Source: Flavobacteriaceae bacterium UBA6231 (GTDB taxonomy: Bacteria > Bacteroidota > Bacteroidia > Flavobacteriales > Flavobacteriaceae). Taken from it: a stretch of 64,000 nt of DNA. The first letter of the stretch is position 1, and the number at the start of each line of letters is the position of its first letter. The translations under genes were made by a program, and so were the position numbers. The stretch spans positions 1-64,000 of the forward strand of contig DJWL01000005.1 of assembly GCA_002441545.1 (NCBI GenBank). Direction: 5' to 3'. Positions 16,445 to 26,426 of the stretch are shown piece after piece. The notes beneath the pieces are model-generated. The model was not told the origin of the DNA, ran no database searches, and worked only from the letters and a program-made list of their open reading frames with translations.

Positions 16445-18976
16445 ATGATGCAAAAAACAGTACTTTATCTATTAATATTATTCCTTTTTCCCTGCTTTAA
16501 TCAAGCGCAACAACCCAAAAAACCTAATGCTTCAGAAATATATGAATCTATTCAAAAATTAAATTTTTTAGGTTCTGTAATGTATATTGCAGCACATCCA
16601 GATGATGAAAATACACGCCTTATCTCCTACTTATCTAACAAAATAAAAGCGAGAACAGCTTATTTAGCTTTAACACGAGGTGATGGAGGACAAAATCTTA
16701 TAGGGCCAGAAATTGGAGAGTTATTAGGTGTTATAAGAACTGAAGAATTATTAGAAGCCCGAAAAATTGATGGTGGAGAACAGTTTTTTACAAGGGCCAA
16801 CGACTTTGGTTTTTCTAAACATCCAGATGAAACTTTGACTATATGGAACAAAAATGAGGTGTTAAGCGATGTTGTTTTAGCCATCAGAAAATTTCAGCCA
16901 GATATTATTATCAATCGATTTGACCACAGAAGTCCAGGAACTACACATGGACATCATACCAGTTCAGCCATGTTGAGTGTAGAAGCGTTTGATTTGGCAA
17001 ATAAAGCTTCCGTTTATCCTGAACAACTTAAACAAACCAGTTTATGGCAACCAAAAAAACAATTTTTCAATACGTCATGGTGGTTTTATGGCAGTCAAGA
17101 AAACTTTGATAAAGCTGACAAAACAAATTTGTTAAGTATTGACACAGGAGTTTATTTTCCTTTAAAAGGATTAAGTAATCCAGAAATTGCAGCTTTAAGC
17201 AGAAGTAAACATAAATCACAAGGTTTTGGTAGTACAGGAAGTCGTGGCGAAGAATTAGAATATATAGAACTAATAAATGGCGATTTACCAATTGATAAAT
17301 CAAATATTTTTGATGGCATTGATACCACTTGGAATCGAGTTAAAGGTGGAAATGTTATCGGCAAAATTATTTCAAAAGTTGAAACAGATTTTGATTTCAC
17401 AAATCCATCAGCATCGATTCCACAACTAGCTGAAGCCTATAAATTAATCCAAAAACTAGAAGATACACATTGGAAAACTATTAAATCTGAAGAAATTAAA
17501 AATATTATTGCTTCATGTGCTGGATTGTATTTAGAAGCGGTTGCAGATACAAATCATGCAACAAAAAATTCTGAAGTAAATATATCCATAGAGATGATTA
17601 ATAGAAGTGATACCGATATTGTTTTTACAGGATTAACTTTAAAAGATAACAGCGAAAAAGCATATAGCCAACTTGAATTAAAAAACAACAAAAAAGAGCA
17701 ATTAAAAAACACCATTGTGATTTCTAAAAACCAAGAACCAACAACTCCATATTGGTTAACAAGTAAAGGAACTTTAGGAATGTATAAAGTAACATATCCA
17801 AATTTGATTGGCTTGCCAGAAACTCCTATTGTTTATACTGCGACTTTTGAATTAGAAATAGAAAATACCCCAATTGAATTTACAAAACCAATAGTTTATA
17901 AAACCAATAATCCTGTAAAAGGTGAAGTATACAAACCTTTTGTTATCATACCAGAAGCTTCTGCTAAAATTGCTGAAAAAGTCATCATATTTGAAAATGA
18001 CAAACAAAAAGAAATTCCTGTTATTGTTAAGGCTGGTGAAGATCAATTAGAGGGCTATGTTACAATTGCCCATCCAAAGGATTGGAATGTTTATCCAGAA
18101 AAACAAACCATTTCCATTGCACATATGGGAGAAGAGCAAACTGTTGTTTTTACCATTATTCCTCCAAAAAATCAAAGTGAAGGACTCATAACTCCTATGG
18201 TTCATATTGGTGATGACATTTACACAAGAGAGCTTATTGAAATAGCTTATGACCATATTCCATTACAAACCGTTTTATTACCAAGTGAAAGCAAAGTAGT
18301 AAGATTGAATATTCAAAAGAAAGGTGAAAATATAGCTTATATTGAAGGTGCTGGTGATGTATTACCAGAGAGTTTAAAACAAATAGGTTATAATGTCATT
18401 ACAATCGCTCCAAAAGATATAAATGCAGAAACATTAAGCAGATTTGATGCTGTTGTAGTTGGAATAAGAGCTTATAATACCATTGAAGATTTAAAATATA
18501 AACAACAAATATTATTTGATTTTGTTGAAGAAGGTGGGAATATGATAGTGCAATACAATACTAATTCCAGATTGCAAGTTGATAGATTAGCGCCTTTTGA
18601 TTTAACACTTTCTAGAGATAGAGTGACCGATGAAAATTCTGAAGTACGCTTTTTAAACCCAAACCATTCTTTACTAAATTATCCAAATAAAATCACTCAA
18701 AAAGATTTTGAAGGATGGACCCAAGAACGTGGATTATATTTTCCTGATAAATGGTCAAGCGAGTTCACTCCTATTCTATCAATGAACGATAAAGGTGAAT
18801 CTCCAAAAGATGGCAGCTTATTAGTTACAAAATATGGTAAAGGTTATTACATATATACCGGATTAAGCTTTTTTAGAGAATTCCCTGAAGGCGTCGCTGG
18901 CGCATACAGATTGTTTGCAAATATGCTTTCAATTGGAAAAGAAGACATTAAGATTGAAGCAAAACTAAATGATTAA
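16445..18976 (+). CDS. Secreted PIG-L family deacetylase
   Basis: The protein has about 843 residues with a signal peptide (LYLLILFLFPCFNQA, then QQP). Residues ~35-300 are a PIG-L/LmbE zinc hydrolase: YIAAHPDDENTRLI gives the His-Pro-Asp-Asp site, and FDHRSPGTTHGHHTSS supplies further zinc His residues. The rest contains beta-sandwich-like regions and a C-terminal glutamine-amidotransferase-like stretch (DAVVVGIRAYN ... VEEGGNMIVQYNTN). The natural substrate is unknown, presumably an N-acetylated sugar. The frame extends to a TTG at 16424, but this sits in an exact -7 box TATATTTG (16419-16426), so the ATG at 16445 or 16448 is the start. It is coupled to the small ORF and symporter downstream. 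Confidence 0.85.
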   Translation: MMQKTVLYLLILFLFPCFNQAQQPKKPNASEIYESIQKLNFLGSVMYIAAHPDDENTRLISYLSNKIKARTAYLALTRGDGGQNLIGPEIGELLGVIRTEELLEARKIDGGEQFFTRANDFGFSKHPDETLTIWNKNEVLSDVVLAIRKFQPDIIINRFDHRSPGTTHGHHTSSAMLSVEAFDLANKASVYPEQLKQTSLWQPKKQFFNTSWWFYGSQENFDKADKTNLLSIDTGVYFPLKGLSNPEIAALSRSKHKSQGFGSTGSRGEELEYIELINGDLPIDKSNIFDGIDTTWNRVKGGNVIGKIISKVETDFDFTNPSASIPQLAEAYKLIQKLEDTHWKTIKSEEIKNIIASCAGLYLEAVADTNHATKNSEVNISIEMINRSDTDIVFTGLTLKDNSEKAYSQLELKNNKKEQLKNTIVISKNQEPTTPYWLTSKGTLGMYKVTYPNLIGLPETPIVYTATFELEIENTPIEFTKPIVYKTNNPVKGEVYKPFVIIPEASAKIAEKVIIFENDKQKEIPVIVKAGEDQLEGYVTIAHPKDWNVYPEKQTISIAHMGEEQTVVFTIIPPKNQSEGLITPMVHIGDDIYTRELIEIAYDHIPLQTVLLPSESKVVRLNIQKKGENIAYIEGAGDVLPESLKQIGYNVITIAPKDINAETLSRFDAVVVGIRAYNTIEDLKYKQQILFDFVEEGGNMIVQYNTNSRLQVDRLAPFDLTLSRDRVTDENSEVRFLNPNHSLLNYPNKITQKDFEGWTQERGLYFPDKWSSEFTPILSMNDKGESPKDGSLLVTKYGKGYYIYTGLSFFREFPEGVAGAYRLFANMLSIGKEDIKIEAKLND

Positions 18977-18978
18977 TA

Positions 18979-19089
18979 ATGACAGAAGAAAAGCAACCTA
19001 AACAACCTTGGCTTAAATTGTATTCTATCATTTTAATAGCCAATCTTGTTTATATTATTGCATTTTACTTAATCATGAAATCCTTTTAA
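18979..19089 (+). CDS. 36-residue single-pass membrane peptide
   Basis: The ATG starts 2 bp after the stop of the PIG-L gene, and the TAA is 2 bp before the symporter ATG, so all three genes should be translated in series. The peptide starts MTEEKQPKQPWLKL and then has one hydrophobic helix (SIILIANLVYIIAFYLIM). I do not recognise a family. The exact packing between two coupled genes argues that it is real; it could be a small accessory subunit of the symporter. Confidence 0.6.
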   Translation: MTEEKQPKQPWLKLYSIILIANLVYIIAFYLIMKSF

Positions 19090-19091
19090 TT

Positions 19092-20807
19092 ATGCAAATA
19101 TTAAATTGGATAGATTGGGTTGTTTTAGCCGTCACTTTATTGGCCATAGTTATTTATGGCACTTGGCAAACTCGTGGTAGCAAAAACGTTCAAGATTATT
19201 TAAAAGGAGGAAACACTTCTAAATGGTGGACCATTGGGTTATCAGTTATGGCAACTCAAGCCAGTGCCATAACCTTTCTATCAACTCCTGGGCAGGCGTA
19301 TAATGATGGAATGGGATTTGTACAATTTTATTTTGGCTTACCAATAGCCATGATTGTTATTTGTATGGTCTTTATCCCTTTATATCATCGACTTAAAGTT
19401 TATACAGCTTACGAATTTTTAGAAAACAGATTCGATTTAAAAACCAGAACTTTAACCGCTATTTTATTTTTAATTCAACGTGGCCTTTCTGCAGGAATTA
19501 CCATTTTTGCTCCAGCAATTATTTTATCGGTTGTTTTAGGTTGGGATTTACTAACCCTTAATATTGTTATTGGTTTATTAGTCATTGTTTACACAGTATC
19601 AGGAGGAACAAGAGCTGTTAACGTGACTCAAAAACATCAAATGATTGTTATTTTTATTGGAATGTTAGTAGCTTTTTTTATAATAGTTTCTAAACTTCCT
19701 CAAGATGTTACTTTTATTAAAGCACTTGATATTGCAGGAGCCAGTGGTAAAATGAAAATTCTTGACTTTAGTTTTAGTCTCAATAATCGTTACACGTTTT
19801 GGAGCGGTATTATTGGTGGAACCTTTTTAATGCTATCATATTTTGGAACCGACCAAAGTCAAGTACAACGGTATCTTTCTGGCAAATCAGTAAAAGAAAT
19901 GCAATTAGGATTGCTGTTCAACGGTTTGTTAAAAGTGCCTATGCAGTTTTTTATTTTATTGGTAGGTGTTATGGTGTTTGTTTTCTATCAGTTTAATGAA
20001 TCACCTTTAAATTTTAATCCAACAGCCACAGAACTGGTTCTAAATTCTGAATATGCTTCAGATTATAAAAAACTTAGAGAAGCACAAAAAGATAATTTTG
20101 AAAGCAAACAAATTGAGATTAAAAATTTTATTAATTCTGAAACTTCAGAATCAGCAATTGAATCAATTTTAAAAGTAAATGTAGCCAATAAAAAAATCAA
20201 AGATGAAGCTAAACTACTTATAGATAAAGTTGCAGAAAAGCAAAATATAAAAGTTGAAAGTAATGATAAAGATTATGTCTTTATTCATTTCATTTTAAAT
20301 AACTTACCTCGTGGTTTAATAGGTTTACTTCTTGCTGTAATTTTAAGTGCAGCCATGTCAAGTACTTCTAGTGAATTAAATGCATTAGGTTCAACAACTA
20401 CGATAGATTTATATAAACGAAATACCTCAGAAAAAACAGAACAGCAAATGGTAAAAGCATCAAAATGGTTCACATTCGCTTGGGGAATTATAGCTATTTG
20501 TGTTGCTTGTGTTGCTAATCTGGCTGAAAATTTAATTCAATTAGTAAATATTATTGGTTCCCTTTTTTATGGAAATGTATTAGGCATTTTCTTAATCGCT
20601 TTTTTCTTCAAATTTGTGAAAGGACATGCTGTTTTCATAGCTGCCATAATTACTCAAATCTTTGTTATTTCCTTATTTTTATTAAATGAGCATGAAATAA
20701 TTAATCTTCCATTTTTATGGTTAAATTTTGTAGGTTGTATCATAGTTATTACTATTGCATGTATTCTACAATTACTTTATAAAAATGACAAAACAATCAC
20801 AACATAA
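19092..20807 (+). CDS. Sodium:solute symporter (SSS family)
   Basis: The protein has 571 residues and about 13-14 membrane helices. SSS proteins drive uptake of sugars, amino acids or organic acids with Na+. Typical segments are KGGNTSKWWTIGLSVMATQA (helix 1), the helix 5 region SGGTRAVNVTQKHQ, and ILSAAMSSTSSELNALGSTT (helix 8 Na+ site). A charged, helical insert of about 95 residues (~301-395) separates two membrane helices. Position behind the deacetylase suggests it imports the sugar the deacetylase releases; this is inference. Confidence 0.92.
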   Translation: MQILNWIDWVVLAVTLLAIVIYGTWQTRGSKNVQDYLKGGNTSKWWTIGLSVMATQASAITFLSTPGQAYNDGMGFVQFYFGLPIAMIVICMVFIPLYHRLKVYTAYEFLENRFDLKTRTLTAILFLIQRGLSAGITIFAPAIILSVVLGWDLLTLNIVIGLLVIVYTVSGGTRAVNVTQKHQMIVIFIGMLVAFFIIVSKLPQDVTFIKALDIAGASGKMKILDFSFSLNNRYTFWSGIIGGTFLMLSYFGTDQSQVQRYLSGKSVKEMQLGLLFNGLLKVPMQFFILLVGVMVFVFYQFNESPLNFNPTATELVLNSEYASDYKKLREAQKDNFESKQIEIKNFINSETSESAIESILKVNVANKKIKDEAKLLIDKVAEKQNIKVESNDKDYVFIHFILNNLPRGLIGLLLAVILSAAMSSTSSELNALGSTTTIDLYKRNTSEKTEQQMVKASKWFTFAWGIIAICVACVANLAENLIQLVNIIGSLFYGNVLGIFLIAFFFKFVKGHAVFIAAIITQIFVISLFLLNEHEIINLPFLWLNFVGCIIVITIACILQLLYKNDKTITT

Positions 20808-21771
20808 AACCATCCGTTGGGGTATAATTGGTTTAGGAAGCATCGCTAATAAATTTGCGAAAGATTTATTAACCGTTAAAGATGCCCAATTATATGCTGT
20901 AGCTTCTCGTTCTCTAGAAAAAGCTGATGAATTTGCATCTGCTTACAATGCAGTTATAGCTTATAGCAGATATGAAGATTTAGTTGATGACAAGAATATT
21001 GACGCTGTATATATTGCTACTCCTCATGCATTACATAAAGAAAACACTCTTTTATGTCTAAAAAAAGGTATTGCTGTTTTATGCGAAAAGCCTTTTGCTA
21101 TGAATTCTTCTGAAGTTGAAGAAATGATTACTTGTGCAAAAGCGAAAAATACATTGCTTATGGAAGCTCTTTGGACTTATTTTCTTCCTCATTATCAATA
21201 TGTATTGCAAGTATTGAAAAACAAAACTTATGGAGACATTTTAAAGCTAGAAGCTGATTTTGGGTTTTTTCGTGAATTTAATAATGATGCCAGATTATTT
21301 AATAAATCATTAGGCGGCGGAAGTCTTTTAGATATAGGCATCTACCCCATTTTTGCAGCTTTATCAACTTTAGAAAAACCTATCAACATTGAAGCTAATA
21401 CCACATTTTTTGATAATGGAGCAGATTCAACATGCAACATGACCTTTAACTATAAAAAAAATGTAAAGGCATATTTAAAAAGTTCCTTATTAGAATCACT
21501 TCCTACTGAAGCTATTTTTTATTGTGAAAAGGCAATCATAAAAGTTAATACCATGTTTCATATGCCAACAACAGTTTCAATAATTATTGATGGCAAAGAA
21601 GATATAAAAGATTTTGGATACAATACCATTGGTTATAATTACGAAATCATGCATTTTAATGAACTTATCCAACTAGGAAAAACAGAAAGTCCAATCATGT
21701 CATTTGAGTTTAGTAACCAATTAATTTCGATTTTAGATTCTGTTAGAAACTTGATAAAATTAGAATATTGA
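20785..21771 (+). CDS. Gfo/Idh/MocA family oxidoreductase
   Basis: The protein has about 328 residues. These enzymes use NAD(P) to oxidise or reduce sugars and their derivatives. The N-terminal Rossmann domain starts IRWGIIGLGSIANKFAKDLL, and the conserved CEKPFAMNSSEVEEM contains the catalytic EKP Lys. GGGSLLDIGIYPI marks the C-terminal domain. The frame is open to 20755, but relatives start near the ATG at 20785, which overlaps the symporter end by 23 bp. Context suggests sugar catabolism with the two upstream genes. Confidence 0.9.
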   Translation: MTKQSQHKTIRWGIIGLGSIANKFAKDLLTVKDAQLYAVASRSLEKADEFASAYNAVIAYSRYEDLVDDKNIDAVYIATPHALHKENTLLCLKKGIAVLCEKPFAMNSSEVEEMITCAKAKNTLLMEALWTYFLPHYQYVLQVLKNKTYGDILKLEADFGFFREFNNDARLFNKSLGGGSLLDIGIYPIFAALSTLEKPINIEANTTFFDNGADSTCNMTFNYKKNVKAYLKSSLLESLPTEAIFYCEKAIIKVNTMFHMPTTVSIIIDGKEDIKDFGYNTIGYNYEIMHFNELIQLGKTESPIMSFEFSNQLISILDSVRNLIKLEY

Positions 21772-21910
21772 TTTTTTAAAAATAGTTTAAATTATTTTTT
21801 GTGATTGTGAAAGGAACTAATAAGTACTCTTTACGGTTTATCTCTAAAAATTGTTAAATTATAACAGACATCATTTTAAGATATTTTTTATTTTTAGAAG
21901 TTGAAGATTA

Positions 21911-21939
21911 AAAAAAGCAACCAAATAGGTTGCTTTTTT
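21911..21939. terminator. Bidirectional terminator between convergent genes
   Basis: AAAAAAGCAACC (21911-21922) and GGTTGCTTTTTT (21928-21939) form perfect arms around a 5-nt loop. It lies between the oxidoreductase (plus) and the DUF2911 gene (minus). Confidence 0.9.
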
Positions 21940-21964
21940 ACTAAATAAATTTATAACATTCAAC

Positions 21965-22813
21965 TTACATAGCTCCCCATTCTTTTAGAGAGTCTTTGTT
22001 CATCTTAACGTAATCGTCATTTCCAGCTTCTTCTGCTCCAGCTAATGATTTCTTTGCAGATTCGATAGCTGCTTCTTTATTACCTGTTTTTGCATAAAGT
22101 AAAGACTGTTGTCTCAATTGCCAATAAGCTGGTTTTTCAGTCAAAGACATGGCCTTATCCATCCACTCTTGAGCTTGACTTAAATCTTTTCCTTCACTTA
22201 AGTAATATACAGCAGCAGCATAATAATCATTAGCTGTTGGAGTACTATTCATAACATCATTTATACTGGCTAAAACTTTATTATCTGTTGGAACATTAAA
22301 TTTCACACCCACGTAAGTACTTTCCCAAAGTATGCCTAAGGTTGCTCCTCCACTACTTAAATCATCGATATCCATGGTGAAAGTTTCAATGGTCACAGGC
22401 AAAGTGTTTACTCCTACAGTTGTTTTTGCAACCACTTTGGTATCGTCCAACTCTTGAGGAGCTCCCCAATTGTCTGTTGTTGCATAAAATATAACATCCC
22501 ATGATGTCTCACCTGGAATAGTATAAATAGCATAAGAACCTGCTTTTAGAGTTTGACCGTCAACGGACACATCATCACTAAAAGTTATCATGGTGTTTTT
22601 ATTGGCTCCAGTTCTCCATACTTTTCCAAAAGGTACCAAGTCTCCAAATATTTTACGTCCTCTCATACTAGGTCTAGAGTATTCTAAAGTTACGTTGGTC
22701 AATCCAACCACTTGTTCTACTTTACTGGTAGGACTGGGTTGTGGTGTCTTAATCTGTGAGTATCCGGTAAGTGATACAGCAAGAACAAAGAAAGATAATA
22801 CGAGTTTTTTCAT
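21965..22813 (-). CDS. DUF2911 domain protein, secreted
   Basis: The protein has 282 residues with a signal peptide (VLSFFVLAVSLTGYSQ). DUF2911 covers ~30-180 (LEYSRPSMRGRKIFGDLVPF, WRTGANKNTMITFSDDV, AGSYAIYTIPG). The C-terminal 100 residues look like helical tetratricopeptide-type repeats (DYYAAAVYYLSEGKDLSQAQ, EAAIESAKKSLAGAEEAG). The function of the family is unknown; it is frequent in Bacteroidota. A broken paralogue lies at the left edge of the window. Confidence 0.88.
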   Translation of the reverse strand: MKKLVLSFFVLAVSLTGYSQIKTPQPSPTSKVEQVVGLTNVTLEYSRPSMRGRKIFGDLVPFGKVWRTGANKNTMITFSDDVSVDGQTLKAGSYAIYTIPGETSWDVIFYATTDNWGAPQELDDTKVVAKTTVGVNTLPVTIETFTMDIDDLSSGGATLGILWESTYVGVKFNVPTDNKVLASINDVMNSTPTANDYYAAAVYYLSEGKDLSQAQEWMDKAMSLTEKPAYWQLRQQSLLYAKTGNKEAAIESAKKSLAGAEEAGNDDYVKMNKDSLKEWGAM

Positions 22814-23016
22814 GTTTAAGTTGATTTAATTATTAGCATAAATTTAAATTATAAAATTAAGGAATGAAATCACTTATAATTGTTAATAAAAGCCTAAAAT
22901 GATAAAATTTGTTATTATATCAATATTTGAATAGTTCTTTTAATAGAATACAACATTTAAAAAATAATTTGATTTATTAACGCCTTAATTAGAAACTTGT
23001 CTAAAAAATAAAAGAA

Positions 23017-25074
23017 CTACTTTTCTATTCTTATTCTAACGTCAACAGCAACAATATCTTTTTCTAATGCCAAAAGTGGATTTATATCTAATTCAGAAAT
23101 TTCTGGAGCCATACAAAGTAGTTGAGATATTTTTACAATGATGTCTGCATACTTTTTAATGTCTATACCTTTTTGACCTCTTATTCCTTTTAATATGGGA
23201 TAGGCTCTTAAATTTGAAATCATTTTTAAAGCATCAGACTCTGTGATTGGTACCATGGAAGTGCTTATATCTTTTAATACTTCAACAAAAATGCCTCCTA
23301 GTCCACATAATATGATGTGTGGATAATTAGTTTCCCTTTTTGCTCCAATAAATAGTTCCATCCCCTCAATCATTGGTTGAATCAGCACAGATTTCGCACC
23401 ATGAATCTGCATTAACTTTTCAAAACTATCATGCAATTCTCTGTCATTTGAAATATTTAAAATAACGCCTCCAACATCTGATTTATGCAATGGACCCTCT
23501 ACTTTTAATACAACTGGGTATGTTAGTGTCTCTGAAACTTTGTTAAGTTCTGCTTTTGTTTTGGCATATTTTTGAAATGCAAATTGTACACCTGCATAAT
23601 CTAATAGTTTAAAAGCTGTTTCAGACGACATGTATCCATTAGGAAGAGCATCTATCAGCTTTCTTACTCTTTTGAATGATTTAAATTCTAAAGTCTGAGA
23701 TTTATCTCGTACTATACTTTGATTAGATACCTTAGCCAAAGCCTTTCCAAATAAAACTTCATCATGAAAAGCAATATTTCCTTTTGATATAAACTCATTT
23801 ATTTCATCATGAACATTAATAACTGATGGCAATATGGTGTAAATTGGCTTTTTTGAAGTCTTTATTTTTTTATTTAAAACTTCATACACATCATAAACCG
23901 GCTTTAATCCAGGGCTTCCAAAAATGACTGCTATAGCATCAATCTCATCAAATTTATTGTCGCAATAATCAATAATGGTTTCTAATTGTTGAGCAGTTCC
24001 AGTAGCTAAAAAATCAATGGGATTAGCAACAGAAGACCCATCAAATAATTCTTTTAATAATGTTTTACAATGTGTTCCTTTTAATGAAGGCACTTGCAAT
24101 CCGTTTTTTGACAAGACATCAGTTAGCATGACCGCTGGACCTCCGGCATGTGTAATAATGGCTATATTTTTTCCCTTAGATTCCCTTTGCAATAAAATCC
24201 CCGCCACTGTAATCAGTTCGTTTCTGCCATAACAACGTATAATTCCAGCCTTTTTAAATAAGGCGTCAATAAAAACATCTGAATTGGCTATAGCTCCTGT
24301 ATGAGATGACGCCGCTTTATTGCCCGCTTCTGTACTACCAGCTTTAATTGCGGCAATTTTACAGCCTTTACTTAGTAATGAAGCGGTATGTTTTAAAAAC
24401 TTAAGCGGATTTTTAACACTTTCAATATAAAGAAGTTTTACTTTAGGGCTTTTATCTTTATCAAAAGATATATCTAAATACTCTAATACCTCCTCTACTC
24501 CTATTTGAGCACTATTTCCTACCGTATAAACGCTTGAAAAGGTAAGACCCATACCAACAGCTGCCTCTATAATAAATACGGCAGTGGCTCCTGAACCAGA
24601 TATAAAATCAACTCCAGAATCACTTAATTTAGGAATTGGTGTTGTAAAAACACCCGTGTAAAACTGATTAATTAAGCCTATATTATTAGGTCCTAAGAGG
24701 CTACCTCCCACTTTATCAATCAGTTTGACTATTTCTTTTTCTAACCTTGCACCGTTTTCATCCTTTTCACTAAAACCTGCAGAGAAAATAATAAACCCTT
24801 TTGTGTTCTTTTGTTTAGTCAATATTCTTATTGGCTCTAAAATAAATTGTGCTGGTATTGCAATAATTGCCAAATCAACATTTGGAATTTCCTGAACATT
24901 TTTAAAAGATTTAACACCTTGTACAATTTCCTGTTTAGGATTAACAACAAATAAATCTCCTTTAAATTGATTCTCAATCAAGTTTTTTAAAACTCTTCCT
25001 CCAGGGCTGTGAATATTATCAGAACCTCCTATTACAACAATACTTTTTGGTTGAACTAGTTTTGGGTGAAGCAT
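23017..25074 (-). CDS. ADP-forming acetate/aryl-acetate--CoA ligase, alpha-beta fusion
   Basis: The protein has 685 residues. It should convert an acyl-CoA + ADP + Pi to acid + CoA + ATP, a substrate-level phosphorylation step. The alpha part (~1-450) has the CoA-binding Rossmann segment IVVIGGSDNIHSPGGRVL and the phosphohistidine loop AASSHTGAIANSD (His258, equivalent to the Pyrococcus catalytic His). The beta part (~470-685) is an ATP-grasp domain with YPVVLKVEGPLHKSDVGGV and ELDINPLLAL. Alpha-beta fusions are known in this family. It is divergent from an aminotransferase and near iorAB, so aryl-acetyl-CoA is a likely substrate. Confidence 0.88.
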   Translation of the reverse strand: MLHPKLVQPKSIVVIGGSDNIHSPGGRVLKNLIENQFKGDLFVVNPKQEIVQGVKSFKNVQEIPNVDLAIIAIPAQFILEPIRILTKQKNTKGFIIFSAGFSEKDENGARLEKEIVKLIDKVGGSLLGPNNIGLINQFYTGVFTTPIPKLSDSGVDFISGSGATAVFIIEAAVGMGLTFSSVYTVGNSAQIGVEEVLEYLDISFDKDKSPKVKLLYIESVKNPLKFLKHTASLLSKGCKIAAIKAGSTEAGNKAASSHTGAIANSDVFIDALFKKAGIIRCYGRNELITVAGILLQRESKGKNIAIITHAGGPAVMLTDVLSKNGLQVPSLKGTHCKTLLKELFDGSSVANPIDFLATGTAQQLETIIDYCDNKFDEIDAIAVIFGSPGLKPVYDVYEVLNKKIKTSKKPIYTILPSVINVHDEINEFISKGNIAFHDEVLFGKALAKVSNQSIVRDKSQTLEFKSFKRVRKLIDALPNGYMSSETAFKLLDYAGVQFAFQKYAKTKAELNKVSETLTYPVVLKVEGPLHKSDVGGVILNISNDRELHDSFEKLMQIHGAKSVLIQPMIEGMELFIGAKRETNYPHIILCGLGGIFVEVLKDISTSMVPITESDALKMISNLRAYPILKGIRGQKGIDIKKYADIIVKISQLLCMAPEISELDINPLLALEKDIVAVDVRIRIEK

Positions 25075-25097
25075 AACTAAAAATTGCTTTAATAACG

Positions 25098-25171
25098 TAA
25101 AGTAACTAATTTAATATAGGATTTTAGCTGACATTTATCACAATCTATTTTATTAAAATTTTGTTATTTTG
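25098..25171. promoter_or_regulatory. Divergent acd/aminotransferase promoters with shared Crp/Fnr-like site
   Basis: TGAC-ATTT-ATCA (25129-25140) matches the inner eight bases of the ATGAY-N4-RTCAT operator. It lies almost midway between the two start codons. TTATTTTG at 25164-25171 is a near-consensus -7 box for the aminotransferase, exactly 29.5 bp from the operator centre. The mirrored position for the ligase (25105 to 25098, minus strand) reads TTACTTTA, a weaker match. Confidence 0.5.
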
Positions 25172-25195
25172 AATAGACTAAAAACATCATGAATT

Positions 25196-26413
25196 ATGTA
25201 TGCATTTTCAAACGCAGTTAATTCTAGGCATTCTGAAGACATAAAACTATTAATGTCCCAAGCATCTGGAAAGAGTTTGATTTCATTTGCAGGAGGCATG
25301 CCAAATAATGATTTATTTCCTGTAAAACAAATTGATGATATTTATAATTCACTGCCAGACAATATAAAAAAATTATGTTTCCAATATGGGCCAACTTCTG
25401 GTTATCCACCATTAATCCAATCACTAAAAGATCATTTAAACAATAAAGGATTACCTGTCCAAGACAATAAAATTTTAATAACTACTGGTTCATTACAAGC
25501 TATTTCAATTATAACTCAAGAGTTTGTTAATGAAGGTGATATTATATTAACTGAAAATCCATGCTTTGTTGGAGCACTGTCTGTATTTGAAACATTTGGA
25601 GCTAAAATAGAAAGCATCCCTATAGACAATCATGGGATAGATATAAATGCATTAAAGAATAAAATTGCCACTTTAGAAAGAACGCCTAAATTTTTATATG
25701 TAACCCCTAATTATCATAATCCCGCGGGAATTATTTACACACTCGAAAGAAAAAAAGAACTTTTAGAAACATTATCTGGTACAGGAATTATTTTACTTGA
25801 AGATGATGCGTATAGTGATTTGTATTTTAATGAAAATGAAAAATATCTAACCAAATCCATGAAGTCATTTGGGGTTAAGGATGTCGAAATCATTTATACT
25901 GGTTCCTTCTCAAAAATATTGGGTCCAGGTTTTAGATTAGGTTATATGCTTTCTTCACTAGAAATATTTGAAAAAGCTGAAACCGTAAAACAAGCCTTGG
26001 ATGCCTGTACTTCTAATTTTATGCAAATATTAGCCAATGAATTTTTAGCACAGCATAAACTAGAATCTTATTTAAAATTCTTAAGAATTGAATATTTGGA
26101 AAGGAAAAATTTACTCCAACAGAGTTTAGAAAAATATATGCCAAAAGAAGTTACTTGGAATGAACCAAAAGGCGGTTTTTACATCTGGCTTAAGTTACCA
26201 TCTCATATTAAATCAACAGACATATTCAAAGAAAGTGTTAAAGATGATGTTGTGTTTGTAACCGGAAGAACTTTTGATCCTGACAGTAAAAAGGATGACA
26301 GATTACGACTCTCGTTTTCAAATATGCCAAAAGAAAGCATTGAAAAAGGAGTCATAATTTTGGCTAAGGCTGTAGAAAAAGTACTTAAAAATGTTAAAGT
26401 TAAAAATACTTAA
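25196..26413 (+). CDS. PLP-dependent aminotransferase (aromatic/2-aminoadipate type)
   Basis: The protein has 405 residues of fold type I, class I/II aminotransferases close to the AroT/LysN group. SFAGGMPNNDLFP at the N-terminus, the aromatic-type YGPTSGYPPLIQSLKDHL, YVTPNYHNPAG, and the PLP-lysine motif YTGSFSKILGPGFRLGY are visible. The start is supported by the promoter spacing. Together with IorAB and the ADP-forming ligase it would supply aryl-pyruvates from aromatic amino acids. Other substrates (2-aminoadipate, branched-chain) remain possible. The stop is 13 bp from the iorB stop, with no clear terminator. Confidence 0.85.
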   Translation: MYAFSNAVNSRHSEDIKLLMSQASGKSLISFAGGMPNNDLFPVKQIDDIYNSLPDNIKKLCFQYGPTSGYPPLIQSLKDHLNNKGLPVQDNKILITTGSLQAISIITQEFVNEGDIILTENPCFVGALSVFETFGAKIESIPIDNHGIDINALKNKIATLERTPKFLYVTPNYHNPAGIIYTLERKKELLETLSGTGIILLEDDAYSDLYFNENEKYLTKSMKSFGVKDVEIIYTGSFSKILGPGFRLGYMLSSLEIFEKAETVKQALDACTSNFMQILANEFLAQHKLESYLKFLRIEYLERKNLLQQSLEKYMPKEVTWNEPKGGFYIWLKLPSHIKSTDIFKESVKDDVVFVTGRTFDPDSKKDDRLRLSFSNMPKESIEKGVIILAKAVEKVLKNVKVKNT

Positions 26414-26426
26414 TTAATATATTTGA

